Of a DNA stretch of 64,000 nucleotides, positions 35,017 to 45,298 are shown piece after piece (position 1 is the first letter of the stretch; each line of letters begins with the position of its first letter). The stretch comes from Ktedonobacter sp. SOSP1-85 (GTDB lineage: Bacteria > Chloroflexota > Ktedonobacteria > Ktedonobacterales > Ktedonobacteraceae). The stretch covers positions 2,003,905-2,067,904 of the forward strand of contig NZ_BNJI01000003.1 in NCBI RefSeq assembly GCF_016587415.1, given 5' to 3'. The position numbers and the translations under genes are program-made. The notes under the pieces are model-generated. The model saw only the letters and a program-made list of their open reading frames with translations, searched no databases and was not told the DNA's origin.

Positions 35017-35805
35017 TCACGGCATAAATTTATCTATCAGAGATAGCTCGTCAGCTAATTTTTTAGTATCTGCATTAGTTAACAGCTCTCTAAGTCGTCC
35101 ACTGTCACCTACAGCGTTCGAAGAGAAGTACCAAATTCCCTGATTAACACGCAAAGGTGATACGCCAGCCCGAAGAGATGCATAAATGATCCTAATGGCT
35201 TTATTTAAATCTTTTGCATTATAAATTCTATAATGCGTTGCATGAAAAGTCTCAGTAAGCGTTGGGGTAGGTAGTGCTAATATATCCACCGTGTCCCGTA
35301 CCCAAGTATCAATTGGCTGGCAGTAAAGGTAGTTTTTAATGTCCTTCACCTTATTTTCTGACTGGATGACTGTGATAATATCACGTATGAAAAACGCTGC
35401 TATCTTATGAGCAATACCTCTAACTTGAAGGCAATGAAAGGCTTTTTCTAGGTTACCTTGCTCAATCCACTCTACAATCCTTGGAATATTTACCTGTTCG
35501 ATCTTAGAATCCAAACATGGGTTGTGACTGGCATTTTTATGACCACGATAGAATTTAGAGTATTCTTGTGGTATTTTGCTAAGATCAGGCCAAGCCGCGC
35601 TGACAGATTTTACAGCTGCAATACGATACGCGTAGGAGGCGCCACTACGCTCATAAGCCCATCTGAACAGAAAGAGCTTAAGGCCATACTCTGGATTACA
35701 TCGCAGGAGACCTACATTCACATCATGTGCCGATAGATAAGATTCCACGTAACGATTACCGATCTGGGAGAACCATTGTATAATTGCATCAGAGTTTGAA
35801 GACAT
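35017..35805 (-). CDS. Hypothetical protein, A+T-rich orphan gene
   Basis: 262 aa, starting MSSNSDAIIQWFSQIGNRYV, largely helical. GIAHKIAAFFIRDIITVIQS followed by PIDTWVRDTVDIL is reminiscent of the helix-hairpin-helix/GPD core of base-excision glycosylases (family pattern KTAxFFLRD...PIDTWV), but the match is weak and no catalytic Lys/Asp pair is certain. AGGAAGGATAAAA precedes the ATG. Codon use is clearly more A+T-rich than the neighbours, a sign of recent transfer. It stands alone between an IS1634 scrap and a group II intron. Confidence 0.6.
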   Translation of the reverse strand: MSSNSDAIIQWFSQIGNRYVESYLSAHDVNVGLLRCNPEYGLKLFLFRWAYERSGASYAYRIAAVKSVSAAWPDLSKIPQEYSKFYRGHKNASHNPCLDSKIEQVNIPRIVEWIEQGNLEKAFHCLQVRGIAHKIAAFFIRDIITVIQSENKVKDIKNYLYCQPIDTWVRDTVDILALPTPTLTETFHATHYRIYNAKDLNKAIRIIYASLRAGVSPLRVNQGIWYFSSNAVGDSGRLRELLTNADTKKLADELSLIDKFMP

Positions 35806-35858
35806 TTTTATCCTTCCTGACTTCGCTTTTTTACCGGCAGTATGTCAAGTCCTGTGTA

Positions 35859-37724
<1,866 letters not shown>

Positions 37725-37928
37725 GGTTCTCCTCCTGGTTGTGTTTTCGACTTATTACCAGGTTTAGGTAGTAAATAAGGCGAAATCCGCAACAATTTTG
37801 AGGCGAACGTGAAATAATCAGCGCGAATTGTAGGAATTTAACATGTAGCATCTAGAGAAGCCGCTTCTCATCTGAGGTGCCAGCAGAAATTTCTGTAAAT
37901 AACTTGAGGCTCGTGGAGCAATCATTCA

Positions 37929-37975
37929 AAGAGAAGCGTCCCCGGCATTCTGTGAATGCCGGGGACGCTTCTCTT
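37929..37975. terminator. Perfect 22-bp hairpin with 3-base loop
   Basis: AAGAGAAGCGTCCCCGGCAT(TC) at 37929-37950 pairs with 37954-37975 across TGT, with no mismatch. It lies between the IS256 gene and the response regulator, both read toward the left. No T-run follows on either strand, so termination is inferred from stem strength alone. The rest of 37725-38055 holds nothing coding. Confidence 0.6.
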
Positions 37976-38055
37976 GTCAAATCACTCTTGCGCATATACC
38001 TACATCACTGTAGCAAAAATCAAGCGTGGAAGCAAGGCTCAAAGGCACCTGGCGC

Positions 38056-38457
38056 TTACGCGAAGAGTTCCTGTACCTGACGAAGCAAACGATCTAACTC
38101 AAACGGTTTTTCAACAAAGATGAGATCTTTGCGCTCTCTGGCCCGCTTCGGAAGATTAGCACTCATCAGCAGGATAGGCGTCTGCTCAAGACCTTTGGAG
38201 ATTCGAAGCGCATCAAAGCATTCCAATCCATTCATGCCGGGCAGAAGATAGTCGAGAAGAATGACATCGGGAACAAGCGTACGTATGATTTTGAGAGCGG
38301 CAAATCCATCACCAACGAGGATCACCTGACAGGGCAACTCGTCTTTGAAGAACTGCACGAGAATCCCGCCAATATCAGGATCGTCCTCGATGATGAGAAT
38401 GGTCTTGATAGGTGGAGGGTCCTCCTCCTGGGAGGAGGGAGCATCAGGTGCTTGCAT
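38056..38457 (-). CDS. Single-domain response regulator (CheY-like receiver)
   Basis: 133 aa. The receiver signature is complete: acidic pair IIEDDPD (residues 25-26), phospho-acceptor Asp69 in VILLDYLLPGMNG, Ser/Thr switch region LLMSAN and Lys117 in FVEKPFE. There is no output domain, so it acts by protein contact in a phosphorelay. No histidine kinase is nearby. A fragment of a close relative lies at 47096-47278. The gene is followed on its 5' side by the intact ISKra4 element. Confidence 0.9.
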   Translation of the reverse strand: MQAPDAPSSQEEDPPPIKTILIIEDDPDIGGILVQFFKDELPCQVILVGDGFAALKIIRTLVPDVILLDYLLPGMNGLECFDALRISKGLEQTPILLMSANLPKRARERKDLIFVEKPFELDRLLRQVQELFA

Positions 38458-38581
38458 TATGCGTCGCGGTCCTTTCCATTGTGGTCGCTAGAGGCGTGCT
38501 TCTGAGGCCATGCCGATTGTTGTGTAAAGATCCCCTGTGTCAAGATCGAGGTAGACTTCGTGGCAGCTCTGAGAAAGGATG

Positions 38582-40229
38582 GGGTGTGGCTCAACATTTT
38601 GCAACGGGGTGGACAGCGCCAAGAAAAGCGGGTAAGATCGTGGTATCAGAAGAGGAAGTAGGTCGCAAGCCGTGGAACATGAAGAATGGCTCAGCCTGAG
38701 TGCCAAGGTGTTGTCAGACGTCAAAGCATGGCGCAAAGCTCACCCCAAAGCCACCTTTGTGGAAATTGAAGATGAGGTCCATCGACGAATGGTGCAGTTA
38801 GAAGCCCAACTGCTGCAAGATGCGGCTCTTGAGAGTAGCAGTCGCGAATGGGGAAGAGGCAGCTCTGAGCCAGCGCCAACCTGCCCCACCTGTCATGTCC
38901 CCTTACAAGCCCGTGGCAAACGCTCACGAACCTTGCAAGGCAATGGGGGAGAATCGGTGACCCTCACGCGAACCTACGGAACGTGCCCCAAGTGCGGGGA
39001 AAGCTTTTTTCCCCCTCGATGAAGAACTGGCTTTGCTTCCTGGAGCGCTGGCTCCCAGGCAGCAGGAGCATCTCGTCCATCTGGCAGGTCTGATGCCCTT
39101 TGAGCATGCCAGCGGCATCATGAGCGATCTGCTGGGCGTTCACGTGAGCGGGGAAACGGCCCGAAGGCTCACCGAGCAGGTTGGCAAGCAGGTGGAGCAC
39201 GCTCAAACCACGCAAGCTCATCTTCCTGACCAGCAAGAGGTCTCCAGCGGACCCAAGGCCCTTCGCCTCACCATGAGTGCTGATGGCGCGATGGTTCCTT
39301 TAGTGGGGGGAGAATGGGTTGAGGTGCGCACCCTGGCCATCGGAGAGGTTCCTGCCAGAGGGGCGAGCAAGGCCAAAGCAGAGGCGGTGCATGTTGGGAA
39401 GCTGTCTTACTTCTCCCGCTTGAGTGATGCTGCGACCTTTGTCGATCTGGCAGAAGTCGAAACCCGCCGACGCCAGCTGCTTGAGGCCAATGAGGTGTGT
39501 GCGGTCATGGATGGGGCACCGTGGCTGCAAGGGATGATCGATGTGCATCGGCCAGATGCAGTGCGGATTCTCGATTTCCCTCATGCCGCCGAACATGTCA
39601 CGAAACTGCTAGAAGCGCTGAGTGCGCGTGGAAGAGACGTTCCTGAAAATCTGTTGCATCGGTGTCTGCATGTACTCAAAGAGCGGGGACCGGCAGTGTT
39701 GTCGAAGATGGCTGCGAGCTTGAGCGAGGAAGAGATCTCTCAGCCAGAAGTTCGAGAGCATCTGGGCTACTTGCAGAAACGATGCGCACAGATGCAGTAT
39801 CCTCTCTTTCGAGAAGCGGGATGGCCTCTTGGCTCAGGGATGGTTGAAAGTGCCAACAAACTCGTCGTGGAAAGGCGCCTCAAAGGGTCAGGGATGCACT
39901 GGAAAAATCAGAATGTGAATCCGATGCTGGCGTTGCGCAATGGGATTTGCAATGAGCGCTGGCAAGAAACCTGGCAACTGGCCAGCGAAGAACGTCAACA
40001 AGAGCGCAAGGACGTGCGCCGTCAACGGGCAGCACAGCGACGCAAGCCCCTGTCCGCTTCTCCAGAATGCAAGCCTGCTGAACCTGCTCCCAAGTGTGCA
40101 TTGGCTCCTCTTCTGCCCCCTGATCCTCCTGCGATGATCCCTGGGACCTCGCGGCCTTCTGCCCATCATCCTTGGAAACGTGGAGCAGCCTGTCGTTCAA
40201 GGCAGTTTGCAAAATGTTGAGCCACACCC
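38582..40229 (+). mobile_element. Intact ISKra4-family insertion sequence
   Basis: 1648 bp with perfect 23-bp inverted ends (GGGTGTGGCTCAACATTTTG + CAA at 38582-38604; inverse at 40207-40229). The 9-bp direct repeat GAAAGGATG flanks it (38573-38581 and 40230-40238), proving a clean transposition event. It carries the transposase in two frames. Confidence 0.93.
38672..40220 (+). CDS. ISKra4-family transposase in two frames (candidate programmed frameshift)
   Basis: ORF A (38672-39022) starts MEHEEWLSLSAKVLSDVKAW and ends in a zinc ribbon CPTCHVPLQARG...CPKCGESFFPPR-TGA. The +1 frame continues as DEELALLPGALAPRQQEHLV and runs to 40220 with LTMSADGAMVPL, CAVMDGAPWLQGMIDVHRPD, HAAEHVTKLL and GSGMVESANKLVVERRLKGS, the DDE core. 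The switch point is TTTTTTCCCCCT at about 39009-39020. Because ends and target repeats are intact, and the old copy at 5863 switches at the same point, deliberate frameshifting is likely. Confidence 0.85.
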
Positions 40230-40399
40230 GAAAGGATGAGAGCAGTTGACCAGGAGGTACTGATGTGTTATGATGCCATTGTCAAAAAGGCATGACTGGT
40301 AGGTAGCCCGGTCGCCCTCACCACTGCGAGGGTAACTGTTCGGCGCAACAGCGCTCGGACCCACGACAACAGCAGGTAAAGTGTATCTGCTGATTTGCC

Positions 40400-40447
40400 G
40401 AGGTCCGATGCTTGTAAACCGACAGGAAGCTCATTCCATCGGACCTC
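40400..40447. promoter_or_regulatory. 11-bp inverted repeat before VOC gene
   Basis: GAGGTCCGATG (40400-40410) and CATCGGACCTC (40437-40447) are perfect inverses 26 bases apart, ending 20 bases before the ATG at 40468. It overlaps the leader; it could be an operator or an mRNA hairpin near the ribosome site. Confidence 0.5.
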
Positions 40448-40467
40448 CAATCCAATAGGAGGACCTC

Positions 40468-40833
40468 ATGCAACTCAATCACCTCAACCTCTGTGTAGAA
40501 GACCTCACCGAAGCACGCACCTTCTTCCAAAATTGCTTCGATTTTCACTTCGTGGAGCAAAGAAAGGATGCAGTCGCCGTCATGAGCGATGGGCATGGCT
40601 TCACGCTTGTTCTGAGTAATCCTCGCGCATTTGGCAATGAGATGCGACCGTATCCAGAAGGTTTCCATATCGGATTTATCTTGGAAACAAGTGATCAGGT
40701 AGACCAAGTCTACCGTCGTCTTGCGACAGCAGAGGTTCAACTCACTCAAGAGCCCAAGAAAATGAGAGGAAGCTACGGCTTCTACTTCACTGCACTCAAT
40801 AATCTTCTCTTTGAGGTAAGCAGTCCGCTTTAG
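40468..40833 (+). CDS. VOC-family (glyoxalase-like) protein
   Basis: 121 aa. MQLNHLNLCVEDLTEARTFF opens with a metal-ligand His of the vicinal oxygen chelate fold; the second half has GFHIGFILETSDQVDQVYRR and FYFTALNNLLFEVSS with the closing Glu. Two paired beta-alpha-beta modules make a typical single-chain unit that dimerises. Substrate unknown. AGGAGG lies eight bases upstream of the ATG; a hairpin follows the stop. Confidence 0.85.
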   Translation: MQLNHLNLCVEDLTEARTFFQNCFDFHFVEQRKDAVAVMSDGHGFTLVLSNPRAFGNEMRPYPEGFHIGFILETSDQVDQVYRRLATAEVQLTQEPKKMRGSYGFYFTALNNLLFEVSSPL

Positions 40834-40838
40834 CTACT

Positions 40839-40882
40839 TTCAGCCGATGGAATCGGGGATAATCCCAATTCCATCGGCTGAA
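40839..40882 (+). terminator. Hairpin after VOC gene
   Basis: TTCAGCCGATGGAAT (40839-40853) pairs perfectly with ATTCCATCGGCTGAA (40868-40882). It begins six bases after the stop. No clear T-tract, but position and strength suit a terminator. Confidence 0.65.
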
Positions 40883-41014
40883 TCTGAACGACCTCATGAG
40901 TGTTCGCTCATCAACCTTGATGCAAAACGTGAGCGGGATTTCAATTGAGGAGATAATACAGGCATAGTATGACCCTTTGGGTCAAAACCTTTCAGTTCAA
41001 AGAAGGAGAGAACT

Positions 41015-42202
41015 ATGCCTGCGCACAAGAAAGAGCATACCACCCCAGAAGAAAACCAGCCTCGAACCTCGGAGTCGTCAATCCCAAACCTTCCAGCCCC
41101 TGACGAATTTCATCGGTATCTGCGTGCTCAGATCCGCAATGCTACACGAGTGGTGATGGAAGAAATCATGTGCGAAGAACTGGAACGGTTTGTGGGAGCG
41201 GCTTGGGGAGAATGCACTCCCAAACGCAAAGGCTATCGTAATGGTTTTTACACACGTGATTTAGCAACGACCAACGGCCCCATTGAGGATTTGAACGTTC
41301 CCAGAGATCGTGCAGGGAAATTTCATACACAGATCTTCGAGCGTTACAATCGCTACGAGCAACAAGTAGCAGATGGGTTGACCCAGATGTTTGTCTCTGG
41401 AACCAGCACCCATAAAGTTGGGGAAGTAGCCCAAGCCCTCATGAGGGTTGCCCCCAGTGCCAGCGCTGTGAGCCGCCTTAACCAGACCTTGACTGAGCAA
41501 TTTGAAGCGTGGAGAGAACGCCCTCTGCTCCTCCACTACCGCGTCATGTATCTGGATGGCATCCATTTTAGTGTGCGCCATGGAACTCAAATGGACTCTA
41601 CCGTCATCTTAACCGCTTTGGGGGTGGATCTGGAAGACAACAAGGATATCCTGGCTTTACGGGCGTGTGCCGAAGAAGACAAAGATGGCTGGAGTTGCCT
41701 CCTGCAAGATCTGCGCAACCGAGGTGTGCCCGAGATCGATCTGCTCGTCACCGATGGGCATGATGGACTTCTGGCAGCGACCAAGTCTTTGTTTACAGCG
41801 GCCCCACGTCAGCGGTGTTTGGTGCATAAACAGAGCGATGTCCTCAACGCCATTCCCCACCGCGAGCTGCAAGAGGTCGCGACTGAACTGGGAGGGATCT
41901 GGAAGCAGGAGAAGAAAGAGGACGCGCTGCTCAATCTAACTGCTTTTAAAGCCAAATACCAGAAACGCTACCCAGAAGCCATACGGAGCCTCTGTGAAGA
42001 CGAAGAGCATCTTCTGACATTTTACTCATTTCCGCCAGTGATGCATCGCTACATTCGCAGCACCAATGCGATTGAGAGCTTTTTCAGCAATGTTCGGCAA
42101 CGCACTGACCAAATTGGCGCTTTTACAACAGAGACCAGTTGCCTCACGATTGTTTGGGCCACTATGCAGGACATTCATTTACCCCGCATTCCGGTTTCAT
42201 AA
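41015..42202 (+). CDS. IS256-family transposase (second type)
   Basis: 395 aa, only distantly like the one at 36534. DDE residues lie in YRVMYLDGIHFSVRHG (Asp), IDLLVTDGHDGLLAA (Asp) and RSTNAIESFFSNVRQR (Glu); CLVHKQSDVLNAIP is the family's CxxH-like motif. It opens with a Pro/Glu-rich tail (KKEHTTPEENQP). GAAGGAGAGAACT precedes the ATG. The frame is intact. I could not define the IS ends. Confidence 0.9.
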   Translation: MPAHKKEHTTPEENQPRTSESSIPNLPAPDEFHRYLRAQIRNATRVVMEEIMCEELERFVGAAWGECTPKRKGYRNGFYTRDLATTNGPIEDLNVPRDRAGKFHTQIFERYNRYEQQVADGLTQMFVSGTSTHKVGEVAQALMRVAPSASAVSRLNQTLTEQFEAWRERPLLLHYRVMYLDGIHFSVRHGTQMDSTVILTALGVDLEDNKDILALRACAEEDKDGWSCLLQDLRNRGVPEIDLLVTDGHDGLLAATKSLFTAAPRQRCLVHKQSDVLNAIPHRELQEVATELGGIWKQEKKEDALLNLTAFKAKYQKRYPEAIRSLCEDEEHLLTFYSFPPVMHRYIRSTNAIESFFSNVRQRTDQIGAFTTETSCLTIVWATMQDIHLPRIPVS

Positions 42203-42466
42203 TAGCTAAGCACAAGAGAGGGGTAAAGAAGCAAGCAGCTGGCTTATCTTGGCTGCTTAAGGGAGGTTTGTTGTGTTTTTCTGCTACTTTCCCTTCTTAT
42301 TCTTTGAAAAATGCGTTTTCTCTCTTCTGAACGAGCCTTTTTCTCTCCTCATCCTGGGCTTTTATTGCTGAGATTTCCCGCCTTTATCTTTACACAACAA
42401 CCTGCATGGCCTCGAAAAACTGAAATTGGATAAGGTAATCTCAGAACGAAAAGGAGCAGAAAAAGC

Positions 42467-42630
42467 ATGCAACGAGCTGAGGATTACCAGAACGAACGTT
42501 TGGACCATTTGGGCATTGTGGCAGGCGTGTGCCAGGAATTGGGCCTGGCGCAGTGGTTGGATGCCTTGGAACCCAACCAACAGCGCGTGGTCAGTTACGG
42601 GACCTCCACTGGGCTGTGTTGCAAGAACGG
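42467..42630 (+). pseudogene. IS1634-family transposase, N-terminal fragment
   Basis: MQRAEDYQNERLDHLGIVAG followed by VCQELGLAQWLDALEPNQQR and VVSYGTSTG matches the DUF4277-type start of IS1634 transposases. It is cut after about 50 residues by GGCTGTGTTGCAAGAA (42613-42628), a solitary IS6 type a tip, and then by a type b IS6 at 42633. Confidence 0.7.
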
Positions 42631-42632
42631 AA

Positions 42633-43494
42633 GGTATTGTCAACTTGACGGTGTGGCGAAACATGGTGCTAAAATAACCTCATGAAAACAAACATCGTTG
42701 CCCCCACATATAAAGGCTTTCGTTACCCTCCGGAAATCATTAGCCACGCCATCTGGCTGTATTTTCGCTTTTCGCTCAGTTTTCGTGATGTCGAAGAACT
42801 GCTGGCACAGCGAGGGATCGTCGTGACCTATGAAACCGTGCGGCAGTGGTGCTTGAAGTTTGGGCAGACCTCTGCCAATGAGTTACGTCGTCGCCGCCCT
42901 CGTTGTGGCGACACATGGCACCTGGATGAAGTCTATCTGAAGATTAACGGGAAAACGCACTATCTCTGGAGGGCTGTAGATCAGGATGGCAACGTGCTCG
43001 ACATCCTTGTGCAAAGCCGACGCAGCAAGAAGGCCGCGAAACGATTTTTCCGCAAGCTTCTCAAAGGGTTACAATACGTTCCACGCGTGATCATTACCGA
43101 TAAGCTGAAGAGTTATGGGGCGGCGAAACGCGAAACCTTGCCTGGCGTGGAGCATCGTCAGCACAAAGGGTTGAACAATCGTGCTGAAAATTCGCACCAA
43201 CCTACGCGACTGCGTGAAAAGAAGATGCGGCGATTCAAGTCTGCCAAAACATGCCCAACATTTTCTCTCTGCTTTTGGCCCCATTTCAGGGCATTTCCAA
43301 CCCCGTCGTCACCGTTTGAGGGCCGAGGAATACCGTGCTATTTTACAGGCTCGCTTTCTGGTGTGGAACGAGATCACCGTAGGAAAACGCATCGCATAAT
43401 AGTTAACCCTCCCTCGCATTTCACTGTCTTCAGTCTCTCTCTTCTTTATAACTCAACAATAATCGGCATTCCTAACAAATAAGTTGACAATACC
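42633..43494 (+). mobile_element. IS6-family insertion sequence (type b), copy 2
   Basis: 862 bp, ends GGTATTGTCAACTT and AAGTTGACAATACC. Same length and ends as the copy at 57465. It separates an IS1634 remnant from the start of a HAD-like gene, so it lies at a deletion or rearrangement point. Confidence 0.87.
42682..43396 (+). pseudogene. IS6-family transposase (type b), frameshifted
   Basis: Reads normally from MKTNIVAPTYKGFRYPPEII through WHLDEVYLKINGKTHYLWRA, VIITDKLKSYGAAKRE and KGLNNRAENSHQPTRLREKK to RRFKSAK. There an extra A in the run at 43246-43249 shifts the frame; the correct ending (HAQHFLSAFGPISGHFQPRR ... NEITVGKRIA) continues in the next frame to 43396-43399. The DDE residues precede the break, so partial activity is not excluded. 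Confidence 0.85.
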
Positions 43495-43559
43495 TGATAT
43501 TCCGAGGTATCGGTTACAACCCCGTCCAGATCAAAGATGATTGCCTGTGGCTGCTGCAT
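43495..43559 (-). pseudogene. HAD-superfamily hydrolase start (beta-phosphoglucomutase-like)
   Basis: From the ATG at 43557-43559: MQQPQAIIFDLDGVVTDTSEY, the nucleophile motif of HAD phosphatases (DLDG) in the form used by beta-phosphoglucomutases. The IS6 end at 43494 cuts it after about 22 codons. AAAGGTG precedes the start. Confidence 0.7.
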
Positions 43560-43642
43560 TGTTCACCTTTCCGCATACGCAAGCCTCTTCGCCTGTATAC
43601 TGGCTTTCTCCTTTTCCGCTGCAATACTGTTGCTTTCCAGCA

Positions 43643-43909
43643 CTAGATCTCTGTGTTGATCTGAAGAACGCGCACTCCCCGCATATCCAGCCGGTAGCGC
43701 CCCTTTCCTTGTGCCACGCGAATGAGCACTGTATCGCAGGAGGGGCAGCGAATGACCGTCCCCATCCCATGCATGTAGACAGCCAAAGCACCGATGGCAG
43801 CGGTTGCGCCGCAGCCTGTGCAGGTTGCCTGGACCTGCGTCATTTCAAAGGGGAAGATCTCTTGCAGGATGCCCCCGGCAGCGTTGCCATCAAGCTTGTT
43901 CTCCATCAT
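43643..43909 (-). CDS. DUF6510-type zinc-ribbon protein
   Basis: 88 aa: MENKLDGNAAGGILQEIFPF then CTGCGA...CPSC, a four-cysteine zinc ribbon. This small family usually sits beside the ferredoxin-reductase-like and molybdopterin genes found here. The ATG overlaps the stop of the upstream flavoprotein gene (ATGA type), which shows translational coupling. Role unknown; likely an accessory or electron-carrier partner of the complex. Confidence 0.82.
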   Translation of the reverse strand: MMENKLDGNAAGGILQEIFPFEMTQVQATCTGCGATAAIGALAVYMHGMGTVIRCPSCDTVLIRVAQGKGRYRLDMRGVRVLQINTEI

Positions 43910-44664
43910 GTTTCTCCTGTCGGTCCGAAGCGTTCGGTTTTGATGCGTCCTGGCTCATATCCCAGGGTGACGAGACTCGTGGCGGTTGTTTCAACGAAGG
44001 GGGTTGGGCCACAGATGAACAGCAACGGGCGTTGATCAACTGGCCATGCCACATCACGCAGCATCTCGGTATCGATCCGGCGGTGATACCCTGTCCATCC
44101 TGACGGTTGCTCACGGGTTAGCGTATGCACCACCTCAAGCTTCGTGTTGCCCTTGACCAGGCGAGCGAGTTCTTCACGGTAGATGACCTCTGTGTATGAT
44201 CGTGACGAATACAGCAAACGGATCGGAATCGTGCTCCCGAGAGCAGCCCAATAGCGGATCATCGCCATCAACGGCACGATCCCCGATCCCCCAGCTACCA
44301 GCAAGAGAGGGCCACCCATCTGCTCCTCCCAGACGAAGTATCCCCCGATTGGACCACGCAGTTCCAGCTGGTCACCGACACGGAGTTCACCCGTGAGGTA
44401 GGGCGATACTTCCCCCTCATCGAGCCGTTCAACGGTAAGCGTCACACGTGGTTCCAGCTGAGGAGCAGACGCGATCGAATAGCTGCGCTCTGCCTGGTAG
44501 CCGTCTTCAGCCGTGAGGCGCACATCCACATGCTGTCCTGGTCGATGCCCGTTCCAGTGGGGGACGGCAAGCGTGATGCTCTTCGCCCGCGCTGTTTCTT
44601 CCTGCGTCACAACCACCTCGCCGAGTTGCCAGCTTAGTCGCCCCGGTATCGTTCTTCTTTCCAT
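43906..44664 (-). CDS. Ferredoxin-NADP reductase-like FAD/NAD-binding oxidoreductase
   Basis: 252 aa of the FNR superfamily. The FAD-binding barrel has RPGQHVDVRL and ERSYSIASAP (RxYS), the NAD(P) domain has VAGGSGIVPLMAMIRYW, YSSRSYTEVIY and LLFICGPTPFVE. No [2Fe-2S] tail. It should pass electrons from NAD(P)H to the molybdopterin enzyme encoded just upstream, whose 3' end overlaps its first 31 bases; the DUF6510 gene overlaps its end. Confidence 0.9.
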   Translation of the reverse strand: MERRTIPGRLSWQLGEVVVTQEETARAKSITLAVPHWNGHRPGQHVDVRLTAEDGYQAERSYSIASAPQLEPRVTLTVERLDEGEVSPYLTGELRVGDQLELRGPIGGYFVWEEQMGGPLLLVAGGSGIVPLMAMIRYWAALGSTIPIRLLYSSRSYTEVIYREELARLVKGNTKLEVVHTLTREQPSGWTGYHRRIDTEMLRDVAWPVDQRPLLFICGPTPFVETTATSLVTLGYEPGRIKTERFGPTGET

Positions 44665-45245
44665 GGATCACCGTGATTGTTGTAGCCAAGCGACTCCCAG
44701 AAGCCCGGTTCATCCTGCGCGACCAACCGCAGACCCCGAACCCACTTGGCGCTCTTCCAGAAGTAGAGATGGGGAACCAGCAGGCGGGCCGGGCCACCAT
44801 GTTCAGGGGGGAGCGGCTGCCCCTCATACGCATCCACCACCCATGCCTTCCCACCCAACACGTCTTCCAGCGGAAGGTTGGTGGTATAGCCGCCATCGCT
44901 AAAGGCGATCACGTACTTGGCATCGTACGCAACCTGCTCGAGCAGCGTCTCGACAGAGACACCTTCCCAGTGTGTATCCAGTTTCGACCACTTGGTTACG
45001 CAGTGGATGTCTTTGGTCACCATCTCATGTGGCAGTGCGCGAAAGGCATCCCAGGTCCACCGTTTTGGTTGATCGACCTCCCCAAGCAGGGAGAAATCCC
45101 AGGTTGCGAGGGGCGTGTGTGGCGTTGGTCCTGCCGAAAGAACGGGGAAGCCACGCTCCAGATATTGTCCTGGCGGGATTCGCCCACGCTCGTCGCCAGG
45201 CTTTCGGCGACCTCGGAATCCCCGCGAGACGAAACCTTCGCTCAT
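44634..45245 (-). CDS. Molybdopterin-dependent oxidoreductase (sulfite oxidase/YedY-like)
   Basis: 203 aa, the compact sulfite-oxidase fold. The molybdenum-ligating cysteine is Cys82 in DIHCVTKWSKLD; DGGYTTNLPLEDVLGGKAWV, then GQPLPPEHGGPARLLVPHLY and KWVRGLRLV are the molybdopterin-contact motifs. No Tat or Sec signal is evident, so probably cytoplasmic, unlike MsrP/YedY. Its neighbours supply a flavin reductase and zinc ribbon, implying a reductase system driven by NAD(P)H; substrate (sulfoxide, sulfite or other) not known. Confidence 0.9.
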   Translation of the reverse strand: MSEGFVSRGFRGRRKPGDERGRIPPGQYLERGFPVLSAGPTPHTPLATWDFSLLGEVDQPKRWTWDAFRALPHEMVTKDIHCVTKWSKLDTHWEGVSVETLLEQVAYDAKYVIAFSDGGYTTNLPLEDVLGGKAWVVDAYEGQPLPPEHGGPARLLVPHLYFWKSAKWVRGLRLVAQDEPGFWESLGYNNHGDPWKEERYRGD

Positions 45246-45298
45246 TTCTTCACTCCTGATCTCTTTCTCATGGTATTTTTGATGAACGACAACTTGTC

